A stretch of 38,640 bases of DNA, from positions 1-38,640 of the forward strand of contig NZ_AEPF01000151.1 in the NCBI RefSeq assembly GCF_000193735.1, in the 5' to 3' direction. Below the pieces are notes generated by a model. The model was given only the letters and a program-made list of their open reading frames with translations, ran no database searches and was not told the DNA's origin. A program made the translations under genes and the position numbers. This stretch comes from Neisseria sicca 4320. GTDB lineage: Bacteria; Pseudomonadota; Gammaproteobacteria; Burkholderiales; Neisseriaceae. Below, in pieces: positions 22,359 to 30,828 of the stretch. The stretch's first letter is position 1; every line of letters begins with the position of its first letter.

Positions 22359-23251
22359 ACGTCCTCCCTTTTTAAGAATTGTGCGTACATGTCGTCGAGT
22401 GTGGGTGTGTGGATGTCGAGGTAGGCGAGGCCGGACAGGTTGCCCAATTCGCTGAGTAATGCCATGCGTTCTTCAGCCTGACATTGCGCCCGATAGCTGA
22501 GGTCGTCTGAAAGCGGCTGCCAACGTTCGCTTAAGGGACGCGGGGCTTTGAGGCGGATGTTGACGGTGAGGGGGAGGCCGCTTTGGACGTGCAACTCGTC
22601 CATGCTGCCGTCGGCGACTTTGACGCCGTTCTTCATGACGACGATGCGGTCGGCGTGGCCGTCGAGTTCGGCAAGGGCGTGGGTGCTGAGGAGGACGGTG
22701 GCACCGTGTCCGTTGAGTTCGCGCACGACTTCGTAAAACATTTGGCGCGAGGCGGGGTCGAGGCCTGTGGTGGGTTCGTCAAACAGTAATACTTTGGGTT
22801 CGCCCAGCAGGGCTTGGGCGAGGGCGAGGCGTTGGCGCATACCTTTGGAGTAGGTGCCGACGCGGCGGCGGGCGGCTTGGGAAATGCCGACGCGCTCGAG
22901 AAGCTCGTGGTTTTTGGTGAGCGGCTGTTTTTTGAGTTTGGCGTAGAAATTGAGGGTTTCGATGCCGCTGAGGGAAGGGTGCAGGGCGACGGTTTCGGGC
23001 AGGTAGCCGATTTGGCTGCGCAACTGCGCACCCGCTTTGCTGCCGGTGCGCTCGCCCAGCAGCATGACTTCGCCTTCGGTCGGGGTAATCAGCCCGAGTA
23101 TTAATTTGATGAGCGTGGATTTGCCTGCGCCGTTGTGTCCGGCCAGCCCGACACTTTCGCCTGCCTTCAAGACTAAATCGACTTGGTTGACGGCTTTTTG
23201 TGCGCCGAAGCGTTTGGTTACGTTTCTCAATTCGACATGGTGTGCGCTCAT
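22355..23251 (-). CDS. nosF: NosF ABC transporter ATPase
   Basis: A 298-aa ATPase: Walker A GHNGAGKST (38-46), Q-loop near 85, signature YSKGMRQRLALAQ around 134-146, Walker B KVLLFDEP and the D-loop GLDP, and H-loop LLSTHAL. The ~80-residue C-terminal tail is as in NosF. An internal uptake sequence (22500-22511) is translated as part of LSDDLSY. AAGGAAG precedes the ATG. It is coupled to nosY and separated from nosD by 278 bases full of uptake sequences. Confidence 0.93.
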   Translation of the reverse strand: MSAHHVELRNVTKRFGAQKAVNQVDLVLKAGESVGLAGHNGAGKSTLIKLILGLITPTEGEVMLLGERTGSKAGAQLRSQIGYLPETVALHPSLSGIETLNFYAKLKKQPLTKNHELLERVGISQAARRRVGTYSKGMRQRLALAQALLGEPKVLLFDEPTTGLDPASRQMFYEVVRELNGHGATVLLSTHALAELDGHADRIVVMKNGVKVADGSMDELHVQSGLPLTVNIRLKAPRPLSERWQPLSDDLSYRAQCQAEERMALLSELGNLSGLAYLDIHTPTLDDMYAQFLKREDV

Positions 23252-23276
23252 TAGTGCTTCCTTGTGTGGATTGGGT

Positions 23277-23505
23277 TTCAGACGACGTTGGGGTCGTCTG
23301 AAAGGGCGTTCTTCGTATGGGGTCGTCTGAAAAAGGAGAGAGGGATTTCAGACGACGTTTGTTATGGGTTTATGTTTTGGACTGTTGCCTGTATCGCGGG
23401 TTGCATCGTAATTGTGGCGGATTCCCGTTGGTACGGCAATGATGGGGCAAAGCTTTGCTGCGGGTTTGTCGATCAGGTCGTCTGAAAAGTTTTCAGACGA
23501 CCTTG
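23277..23505. repeat. Cluster of six uptake-like sequences between nosF and nosD
   Basis: TTCAGACGACGT (23277-23288), GGGTCGTCTGAA (23291-23302), GGGTCGTCTGAA (23320-23331), TTCAGACGACGT (23347-23358), AGGTCGTCTGAA (23475-23486) and TTCAGACGACCT (23492-23503). Only the last two have the perfect 12-mer; they form a tight 14-bp hairpin with almost no loop directly after the nosD stop. The first four differ at the outer bases. Confidence 0.85.
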
Positions 23506-23529
23506 CAGGAGGTGTTCACGGCGTTCCGC

Positions 23530-24885
23530 TCAGTTCAATGCGCCGTTTTCGGCATCGCCCCATTTGGATTGATTGGTTTTGGCTTCTTGCAACAGTTGTT
23601 CTTTCATTGCCTCATATTTGGTGGTGGTTTTGTTGCTTCCTGCTTTCATCAGCGGTTTGCTGTCGATCACGCCGCCGGGAAGGATGGCGGGGAACTGCGA
23701 CTGCGCCCATTTGACGATGCTGATGGCGGGGCTGTTCATCAGGAGGCGGGCAACAGGGGCACGCCAGACGATTTGGTCGATGATGCCGTTGGGACGGTAC
23801 GCGCTGTCGCCGAAGCCGTCGCCGTCGAGGTCGAATGCGCTGTTGTCGCTCCAGTAGTTGCCGCGTCCGCCTTCGCCCCAGTCAAGAAAACGTGTGCTGA
23901 CGTATTTGACTTGGCTTTCGTTGTTGATGAAGGCGTTGTCGGAAAGGGAGGTGCCTTCGATGGCGGCGGTGAAGTGGATGCCGATTTCGCAGTTTTCAAA
24001 ATGGTTGGCGACAATTTTGTTGTAGTTGGCGTTGTAGGCGAAAACGCATTTGCCGGCTTTGTTGATGATGTTGTCGTTGATTTCGGAATAGTTGACGTAG
24101 TTGAGCATGATGCCTTGGTCGCGGCTGCCGACGGCGATGTTGCCGTGTACTTTGAGGCGGTCGGAAAACATCAAAACGTAGCCCATATTGTTGCCGACGG
24201 AAATGTTGTCGCTGACTTCGCTGTCGTTGGTGTACATGTAGTGGACGGCGAAACGCAGGTCGCTGAAGCGGTTGTTTTTGTAGGTGTTGTTTTTGCTGGT
24301 GTTGGAGAAAATGCCGTCGCGGCCTTTGGAAATGTCATTGCCGATAACTTGCGCGCCGGGAGCGTTCCAGACGGTAACGGCGTTGCCGCGTTCGTTGACG
24401 CGCAAAGTGGCGTCGCCGACGATTTTGTTCTCGCGCACCATAGACTCCGCCGAGCCGTGGATATATACGCCGACGGAGTTGTCGAGGATGTTGTTGTGTT
24501 CGATCAGGGCGCGGGGTGCGGTTTCTTCGAGGTAGATGCCGGCGTCCATGGCAGGCAGGCTCATGCCGGAACGGGTAACGGTAAGATTGCGCAGGGTAAC
24601 GTCGGGGGCAGTGACGGAGATGGTGCGTCCGGTGCGGTCACCTTCGATTTTGGCGGATCGGTCGGCAGGACCTTCGATGGTGATGGGTTTGTCGATAAGC
24701 AGCTTGGTTTTGTAAGTGCCGGAGGCGAGTTTGAGCGTATCGCCTGCTTGCGCACGCGCGATGACTTCGGGCAGGTTGTCGTTCGGGGAAACGTCAATGG
24801 TGGCTGCAAAGGTCGTTTGAATCATACTGCCGAACATAAACGTCAGGACAGTGCGTCGCCATGTTTTGAATTTGGGTGTGTGCAT
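23530..24885 (-). CDS. nosD: NosD periplasmic copper-centre maturation protein
   Basis: A 451-aa periplasmic protein with a right-handed parallel beta-helix (repeated NxxxxN/GI-L turns such as HNNILDNSVGVYIHGSAE and NVSGNNMGY-like segments, residues ~60-330). NosD supplies sulfur/copper for the CuZ cluster of NosZ together with NosFY. A Sec signal peptide ends at about TTFA-AT (28-30). AGAGGAA precedes the ATG. It has its own promoter (24954-24982) and leads the DFYL unit, with the spacer before nosF containing a hairpin. Confidence 0.92.
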   Translation of the reverse strand: MHTPKFKTWRRTVLTFMFGSMIQTTFAATIDVSPNDNLPEVIARAQAGDTLKLASGTYKTKLLIDKPITIEGPADRSAKIEGDRTGRTISVTAPDVTLRNLTVTRSGMSLPAMDAGIYLEETAPRALIEHNNILDNSVGVYIHGSAESMVRENKIVGDATLRVNERGNAVTVWNAPGAQVIGNDISKGRDGIFSNTSKNNTYKNNRFSDLRFAVHYMYTNDSEVSDNISVGNNMGYVLMFSDRLKVHGNIAVGSRDQGIMLNYVNYSEINDNIINKAGKCVFAYNANYNKIVANHFENCEIGIHFTAAIEGTSLSDNAFINNESQVKYVSTRFLDWGEGGRGNYWSDNSAFDLDGDGFGDSAYRPNGIIDQIVWRAPVARLLMNSPAISIVKWAQSQFPAILPGGVIDSKPLMKAGSNKTTTKYEAMKEQLLQEAKTNQSKWGDAENGALN

Positions 24886-24953
24886 GGAGTTCCTCTGATT
24901 CGTGCAGTGTGCGTCGGCATGGTAATGCCTGCCTGTAAGGGCTGTGTTTTTGT

Positions 24954-24982
24954 TTTATAGCGGAACGGTCTGTTGCGTCCAA
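24954..24982 (-). promoter_or_regulatory. Promoter of nosDFYL
   Basis: Minus strand TTGGAC, 17-base spacer, TATAAA, about 70 bases before nosD and downstream of the hairpin that follows nosZ. It makes nosDFYL independent of nosZ read-through. No FNR site is seen near it. Confidence 0.6.
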
Positions 24983-24995
24983 ACGGTTCTGCTAT

Positions 24996-25064
24996 AAAAG
25001 GTCGTCTGAAAACGAGGGTAGCGGGTTTCGCTAAGACCTGAAAGTTTTTTCAGACGACCTTTTC
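24996..25064 (-). terminator. Inverted uptake-sequence pair after nosZ
   Basis: Copies at 24999-25010 and 25049-25060 around a 38-base loop, 31 bases after the nosZ stop. Confidence 0.65.
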
Positions 25065-25094
25065 GTTAAGTCAGTGATAAACCGTTAAACCCGA

Positions 25095-27065
25095 TTATCG
25101 GGGTTTAACGATCATTTGACCGGACATTTCCATGTGCAGGGCGTGGCAGAACCATTGGCAGTAGTACCAGTGTACGCCCGGACGGAGAGCTTTGAAGGTT
25201 ACCGATTGGGTAGCTTGCGGGCCGATTTCCATGGCGATGCCGTAGCCTTCCAAAGTGAAGCCGTGGGTCAAGTCCTCGATGGTCTCGACGTTGGTGACAT
25301 ATACGGTTACTTCGTCGCCTTGGTTCACTTCGAATTGCGGGATGCTGAATGCAGGCGCAATCGCGGTCATGTATACGCGGACTTTGTTGCCTTCGCGGAT
25401 GACTTTGGAGGTTTTCTCCAGCTCGACTCCGTCTTTTTTCGCTTGTTCCAAAGCATCTTGCCAGAACCATGGGTCGTTGCGGTCCCAAGTTTTTTTCGGG
25501 TTGATGGAGGATGCGTTAAACAGACATAAGTCGTGCGGCTCGGCAAAGGTCGGGTTGTCGTGAACCAAACGCATTTCGTCGCCGGAAATGTCGATCAACT
25601 GGTCGCATTCCGGTTTCAGCGGGCCGGCGTTGAGGAAACGGTCTTTGGAGAATTTGTTCAAGGATACCAGCCATTTACCGTCGGCGTCTTTGGTTTCACC
25701 CATGGTTGTATGGTTGTGACCCGGTTGGTAGTGAACGTCGAGTTTTTGTTTGATCGGATCAATTTTCTCGCCTTTGTAGGCTTTGATCGCGTCGTCAATG
25801 TTCCATTTAACCATTTGGCTGTCGATAAACAGCGTGGTGTAGGCGTTGCCGCGACCGTCAAACGCGGTGTGTAAAGGACCGAGACCCAGTTGGGGTTCGG
25901 CGACAACCACGTCGCGCTCTTTGATTTTGCCTGCGAACAAATCGTCCAGTTTGCTGACATCCAATACGGTAACGGTCGGAGACAGTTTGCCGTTGAGCAT
26001 GATGTATTTGCCGTCAGGAGAGGCGTTACAGCCGTGTGGAGAGTTTGGCACGGGGATGTAGCGGGTATATTTGGAGTTGGCTTCTGCACGGCCGTCCAGC
26101 ACTTTCACGCCGTTGACTTCTTTGAAGTCGCCGTTTTTGATGCCTTCTTCGATGGCGGCAAGATTGAAGACCACGCACCAGTCTTGCTCGTTGGAAGAAG
26201 CACCTTGTACGGTCAGGGCGCGTTCGGAGTTATAGCAGGTGGCGAAGGAGTATTTGCCTTGGTAGTCGGCATCGCCGTTGTCCAAGTTGCCGTCCACCAA
26301 TACTTGCCATGCGATGTCCATGGTTTCGCCGTCGATGGCGGTGTAAACGGCATTCCAAGTTTTAGGATCGTTCCAAGTACCCACGCCGCTTACCGGTACG
26401 ATGTGTTCGCCGTTGGCAAATACATAGCCGGTTTTCGGATAACGTTGCGGACGCAGACCGTGGATACCGGAAGCGTTAGGGATTTCGGTGATTTTGTCGG
26501 TTTTCATGAAGTCCAAGCGGACGCGGCAAACACGGTTGTTTGCTTTGTCGTTGGCATACGCGTAGCGACCGTCGTAAGTTTTGTCGGTAAACGACAAGTG
26601 CGGGTGGTGCAAGTCGCCGTTAGGAAGGCAGCGCAAACCGGCATCTTTCAGGAATTTGTTGGTTTCCGGCGTATTTTTTTCATTCAAAATACGCAGGCTC
26701 TCGTTGGTACGGCCCCAACCGGTCGCGCTGTCCATGTTGAACACAGGGATACGCATCAGTTCGCGCATGGAGGGCAAACCGATCAAGCGCATTTCGCCTG
26801 ACTGACCGCCGGAGAGCAAACCGTAATATTGGTCAAGCTCGCCCGGACCGACTTCGGAGGTCTGTTTACCCGGTTCGGCAGAGGAGCGGGTTTCGGCTTT
26901 GGATGCAGGCGCAGCACCTGAAGCAGCAGCTTTGTCGCCACCCTCTTTGGAGCAGCCTGCCAATCCCAACAGACCGGCGCCGGCAATACCTGCGCCGGAA
27001 GCGGCGGCAGTACCTAAGAATGAACGACGGCTTAAACCGTTTTGTTCTAATTTTTCGTCTGACAT
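25095..27065 (-). CDS. nosZ: Nitrous-oxide reductase NosZ, Tat-exported, probable lipoprotein
   Basis: A 656-aa multicopper enzyme reducing N2O to N2 in the periplasm. The CuA site C-x3-C-x3-H-x2-M is intact at the C-terminus (YYCQWFCHALHMEM). CuZ histidine motifs are present: DLHHPH, HGLRP, SPHGCNASPDG, GPLHTAF, GHNHTTMGE, EPHDLC. The N-terminus has a Tat motif SRRSFLG (12-18) followed by a lipobox LAGC (Cys38) and then an Ala/Ser-rich linker, which suggests a lipid-anchored form. The Tat signal groups it with clade I NosZ. AAGGAG precedes ATG 27065; the frame is open 19 codons further with no family support. An uptake sequence (27102-27113) lies in the leader. Confidence 0.96.
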   Translation of the reverse strand: MSDEKLEQNGLSRRSFLGTAAASGAGIAGAGLLGLAGCSKEGGDKAAASGAAPASKAETRSSAEPGKQTSEVGPGELDQYYGLLSGGQSGEMRLIGLPSMRELMRIPVFNMDSATGWGRTNESLRILNEKNTPETNKFLKDAGLRCLPNGDLHHPHLSFTDKTYDGRYAYANDKANNRVCRVRLDFMKTDKITEIPNASGIHGLRPQRYPKTGYVFANGEHIVPVSGVGTWNDPKTWNAVYTAIDGETMDIAWQVLVDGNLDNGDADYQGKYSFATCYNSERALTVQGASSNEQDWCVVFNLAAIEEGIKNGDFKEVNGVKVLDGRAEANSKYTRYIPVPNSPHGCNASPDGKYIMLNGKLSPTVTVLDVSKLDDLFAGKIKERDVVVAEPQLGLGPLHTAFDGRGNAYTTLFIDSQMVKWNIDDAIKAYKGEKIDPIKQKLDVHYQPGHNHTTMGETKDADGKWLVSLNKFSKDRFLNAGPLKPECDQLIDISGDEMRLVHDNPTFAEPHDLCLFNASSINPKKTWDRNDPWFWQDALEQAKKDGVELEKTSKVIREGNKVRVYMTAIAPAFSIPQFEVNQGDEVTVYVTNVETIEDLTHGFTLEGYGIAMEIGPQATQSVTFKALRPGVHWYYCQWFCHALHMEMSGQMIVKPR

Positions 27066-27218
27066 ACAACACTCCTTGGATAAAATTCGGCAGCCGGCGT
27101 TTTCAGACGACCTGCCGATCAAAAAAACGAATTTATGTTTATAAGTATGGTTACGGGTGGACCGGCATTTTTTAAGGGTTCTTTAGGGGTTTAGATTATT
27201 TGCCGGCCGTGGGGCGGT

Positions 27219-29543
27219 TTATTTTTTCACAAACTGCACAACCTGCTCGGTAGGCTGTTGTGTTGCAGATGCGGTTTCGGGTTCGGCTTTCGCCGCCGCC
27301 TGTTTTTGTTTTTTCTTGTTGGTTGCCACAACTTGCGGGCAACGTGTGTCATGGTGGTACATGACTTGGCAGTGCAGGCACTGGATACATTCGTTCGGAT
27401 GAATGTCGCCTTCCGGTGCAATCGCCTGAACGGGGCATTCGTGCGTACAGATTTGGCAAGGGTTGCCACACATTTTGTAGCGGCGCAGCCAGTCGAATAC
27501 GCGGAAGCGGCCGGGTAGGGCGATGCCTGCGCCCAACGGGCACAGATAGCGGCAGAAGAAGCGTTCGATGAACAAGCCGGCAACCAAGAGGGCAACGGCA
27601 AACGCGACAAACCACCATTCGCGGACGAATTTCAAAATAATCGCTGTTTTAAAGGGTTCTACTTCGGCAAATTTTTCAGCAGTGCCCAAGTCGTACAGCG
27701 AAATCGCCAACAGACCGAAGAAAATCACATATTTAATCGCGGTCAGGCGCGTGTGCAGCAGGTGCGGCACGGTAATTTGTTTCACGCCCAATTTTTTGGC
27801 GATTCGGTTGGTCAACTCTTGCAGCGAACCGAAGGGGCAGAGCCAGCCGCAGAATGTACCGCGGTTCCACAACAGCATGGTGGCGGCGGTAAACAGCCAC
27901 AAAATGAACACAATCGGATCCATCAGGAAGAAGTCCCAACGGAATTCGGTCAAGACGGCGGAGAACAAGGTCAGCGTATTCACGACAGACAATTGTGCCT
28001 GAGCGTACCAGCCGATATAAACCAAGGTAAATGTCAGGAATACCAAGCGGAAACGGTCGTACCATTTTTCGTAGCGGACAATCCAGTCTTGGAACAGAAA
28101 TACCAAAAGCAGGATGGTCAATGCGATGCTGACTACGATGATTTGCCCCTGTTTCGCTTTCCAAACTTGTTTCCAAAGTTGGTTGGATGCGCCGTCGTCG
28201 GCACTGGCTTGGTCGGCAATGCCGTTACCGGTATCTGCAGCATCGGCTGCTGCGGCGGCAGGTTCTACTGGTGCGCTGATTTCAACGGGCGGTGCTTTCG
28301 GGTCATCGATATAATAGCCTTTGGGCAGTTCGTAATCCAAGTCGGCAGTGACGAATGCTTTGTCGTTTACGCTCAATACGCGTTGAACCATCAGCTGCAA
28401 ACGCCAAGGTTCGGCAGCGTCGAATTCCACATTGGCAGGAATGGTAAACCATGATACTTCTTTAAAGTGGGGCGCACCTTCGGCAGCCAGGCTGACCAAG
28501 CGTTCGTGTTCTGCGTCGGTAAAGCGGAAGCTGTTTTCGCCCTGAATCATCTCGATACGGTCGAAAATACCGCCGCGGACATAACCCGAACCTTTCCAAG
28601 AATAGCGACCTTCGCCGGCGACCAAGACAGCTTGTTGACCGGGTTGCAGACGGCTTTGCAGGTTTTTCCATCCTTGTTCGCCCAGCAGGCTTTTACCGAT
28701 GGAGGGTTGGCTGACTACGGCAGTGTACAAATCGATGAAGGTATCGTCGCCTGCGCCTTGTTCGGCGTGGTCGGCAACACCGGCTTTGCCGCCTTTTTCA
28801 AACAGCTTGTTAATTTCATCCACTGAAATATGCAGATGACCGATGGCTTTTTGTTCCAAAAGGGCATTCCAAGATTGGATGTCCTGTTTGTCCGGATTGA
28901 CAGCGCGGCGAGGGCGGGTTTGAGTCGCAGGTTCCGCAGCCTGCTGCGTATCCGCAGCATTGGCAGAGGTCGTCTGAACGGCTTTGTCGGTACCCAAACC
29001 ATATTTGCCGGCAACCACTTTAAACGAACGCTGGATGCTGTCGTTAATTACCATCAACGTAACGGTCGCGCCGCTGATAATGTCCCCGGGGGCAATGCCC
29101 GGAGTAGGCGGATTCTTAATGAAATTCAAACCGATATATTTATCGATGAATTTATCCACGCGCGACTGCGGGATACCGATAAGCATAATCGGCTCGTGGT
29201 GGTCGACCAGCTTCGCACCGGCGACCGTTCCATCGTTGGCCAAAGCCACCATCGTATCAATCGGTTTGCTCGAATAACCGCGCGTGTTGACCACGTCCGT
29301 TGTGATATACACCAAGCCCAACTGCTCGTCGCCCTTATAAACGCGGGCAACCATAGGTTTGCCTTCCGGCTTGCCATAGCGGTCTGCACCTGGAAAAATT
29401 TCCGCAGGCTGGATTTTTGACAGGAATTCCGGCAAACGCTCGGCATAGGCGGGCAGTGTCGAAAATAATAGGACAAATACAGCAAGCATCGACAGCATCA
29501 TATTCAAGATGCCGGATGTGCGTTTCGTTTTAAGGCAGGACAT
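27219..29543 (-). CDS. nosR: NosR membrane flavo-Fe-S protein
   Basis: A 774-aa inner-membrane protein that feeds electrons to NosZ and is needed for nos expression. A signal/TM segment lies at 13-35. The periplasmic FMN-binding domain spans ~80-190, with the SGATVT motif for covalent flavin. Five or six TM helices follow from ~455. Polyferredoxin-type motifs follow: CGWLCPFG, CRYLCPLG, and two 4Fe-4S motifs at the C-terminus (CGNPCQICTHECP from ~693, CIQCLHCQ...CP). A K/Q/A-rich tail ends it. The uptake sequence at 28977-28988 is inside the gene (VQTTSA). GGGGA precedes the ATG. It is first in the cluster, behind an FNR box. Confidence 0.95.
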   Translation of the reverse strand: MSCLKTKRTSGILNMMLSMLAVFVLLFSTLPAYAERLPEFLSKIQPAEIFPGADRYGKPEGKPMVARVYKGDEQLGLVYITTDVVNTRGYSSKPIDTMVALANDGTVAGAKLVDHHEPIMLIGIPQSRVDKFIDKYIGLNFIKNPPTPGIAPGDIISGATVTLMVINDSIQRSFKVVAGKYGLGTDKAVQTTSANAADTQQAAEPATQTRPRRAVNPDKQDIQSWNALLEQKAIGHLHISVDEINKLFEKGGKAGVADHAEQGAGDDTFIDLYTAVVSQPSIGKSLLGEQGWKNLQSRLQPGQQAVLVAGEGRYSWKGSGYVRGGIFDRIEMIQGENSFRFTDAEHERLVSLAAEGAPHFKEVSWFTIPANVEFDAAEPWRLQLMVQRVLSVNDKAFVTADLDYELPKGYYIDDPKAPPVEISAPVEPAAAAADAADTGNGIADQASADDGASNQLWKQVWKAKQGQIIVVSIALTILLLVFLFQDWIVRYEKWYDRFRLVFLTFTLVYIGWYAQAQLSVVNTLTLFSAVLTEFRWDFFLMDPIVFILWLFTAATMLLWNRGTFCGWLCPFGSLQELTNRIAKKLGVKQITVPHLLHTRLTAIKYVIFFGLLAISLYDLGTAEKFAEVEPFKTAIILKFVREWWFVAFAVALLVAGLFIERFFCRYLCPLGAGIALPGRFRVFDWLRRYKMCGNPCQICTHECPVQAIAPEGDIHPNECIQCLHCQVMYHHDTRCPQVVATNKKKQKQAAAKAEPETASATQQPTEQVVQFVKK

Positions 29544-29577
29544 GACTATCCCCGATTACTCGATACTCTAAACATTA

Positions 29578-29620
29578 ATATTACATGAATCTAAACAAGC
29601 GATAGATTGACTTATATCAA
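29578..29620 (-). promoter_or_regulatory. FNR box and -10 element of nosR
   Basis: TTGAC-TTAT-ATCAA (29607-29620) differs by one base from the FNR consensus TTGAT-N4-ATCAA. On the minus strand TAATAT (29583-29578) is a -10 giving a start near 29571, so the FNR site centre (29613.5) falls at about -42, the class II activator position. The rest of the gap, 29621-29828, is AT-rich without visible features. Confidence 0.75.
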
Positions 29621-29828
29621 GTTTACAAATCTTAAAACCAGGTTTTGGCGGTAAGTAATACTTTGTGAGTATATCGATATGAGCCTGATTTAATTGCAAA
29701 TAGAAATAGAAAACAAAGTTATTATATGTTTTTTGCTTATTTTGGAAATAATGGAATTTTGAATTGCCGTATGTGTTTAAGGCGTATTTATTTAATGTAT
29801 GTATTTCATAGAAGCCGTCCAAATCGTA

Positions 29829-29872
29829 AAAGTCGTCTGAAAACCGAAAAATCAGTTTTCAGACGACCTTTT
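29829..29872 (-). terminator. Inverted uptake-sequence pair after accD
   Basis: AAGTCGTCTGAA (29830-29841, one mismatch) and TTCAGACGACCT (29858-29869), 21 bases beyond the accD stop. Confidence 0.7.
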
Positions 29873-29893
29873 GTTATTTCAAACCTTCTCGGT

Positions 29894-30769
29894 TTAAGCG
29901 GCGTTGACTTTGTCTTGGCGACGCAGCAGGGTAATCAGGTCGCTGATGCGCTGTTTCATGTTGCGGCGGTCGACGATTTGGTCGATAGCGCCTTTTTCCA
30001 GCAGGAATTCTGCACGTTGGAAGCCTTCGGGTAAGGTTTCGCGGACGGTTTGTTCGATAACGCGCGGACCGGCAAAACCGATAAGGGCGTTGGGTTCGGC
30101 AAGCACGACATCGCCGAGGAAGGCGAAGCTGGCGGATACGCCGCCCATGGTCGGATCGGTCAGGACGGAGATGAACGGCAGGTGTTTTTCAGTCAGAAGA
30201 TGCAATGCCGCGCTGGTTTTGGTCATCTGCATCAATGAGTTGACACCTTCCTGCATACGCGCACCACCTGATGCGGCAACGCAGATGAAAGAGCAGTTGT
30301 CCGCTACGGCACGGCGTACGCCTTGGACGAAGCGTTCGCCGACGACGGAACCCATAGAGCCGCCGATAAAGCGGAATTCAAATGCGGCAATCACGACCGG
30401 CAAGCCGTTCATAAAGCCCTTCATGACGACCATCGCGTCGTCTTCGCCGGTGGATTTACGCGCGGCGGTCAGGCGTTCGGGGTATTTTTTGCTGTCTTTG
30501 AATTTCAGCGGGTCGGTCGGTTTGATGTTGGCGGCGATTTCTTCGCGGCCTTCTTCGTCCAGAAGCAAATTGAGACGTTCGCGTGCGGACAGCGGGTTGT
30601 GGTGGTTACATTTTGGGCAAACTCGGTCGTTTTGCTGAAGCTCGGTCGAGTAGATGGTTGCCGAACAGGACGGGCATTTGTGCCACAGACCTTCGGGAAC
30701 GTTGGACGAGCCTTCGTCTTTGCTGCGGTTTTTGATTTTGGGCGGTAGGATTTTGTCTAACCAACTCAT
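29894..30769 (-). CDS. accD: Acetyl-CoA carboxylase carboxyltransferase subunit beta
   Basis: AccD, 291 aa, with AccA transfers carboxyl from biotin to acetyl-CoA to make malonyl-CoA for fatty acid synthesis. The N-terminal zinc ribbon is Cys32-x2-Cys35...Cys51-x2-Cys54. The crotonase-fold carboxyltransferase domain follows (GGSMGSVVGERFVQGV; SGGARMQEGVNSLMQM; GFAGPRVIEQTVRETLPEGFQ). AAGGAG precedes the ATG. It follows trpA after 59 bases containing one uptake sequence (30793-30804), and the two are probably co-transcribed. Confidence 0.97.
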   Translation of the reverse strand: MSWLDKILPPKIKNRSKDEGSSNVPEGLWHKCPSCSATIYSTELQQNDRVCPKCNHHNPLSARERLNLLLDEEGREEIAANIKPTDPLKFKDSKKYPERLTAARKSTGEDDAMVVMKGFMNGLPVVIAAFEFRFIGGSMGSVVGERFVQGVRRAVADNCSFICVAASGGARMQEGVNSLMQMTKTSAALHLLTEKHLPFISVLTDPTMGGVSASFAFLGDVVLAEPNALIGFAGPRVIEQTVRETLPEGFQRAEFLLEKGAIDQIVDRRNMKQRISDLITLLRRQDKVNAA

Positions 30770-30828
30770 GGATGACTCCTTGGAATTCGGGATTCAGACG
30801 ACCTTTGCGTGTGTTTTCGGAAAAGGCC

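Noticed and set aside
23455..24960. A 501-codon open frame on the plus strand opposite nosD
   Set aside because: It is an antisense shadow: low-complexity, Val/Asp/Gly-rich peptide without domain signals, while the minus strand encodes a clear NosD with signal peptide and beta-helix.
25890..26801. A 303-codon plus-strand open frame opposite nosZ
   Set aside because: The minus strand carries NosZ with all copper ligands; the plus-strand peptide has no family features or ribosome binding site.
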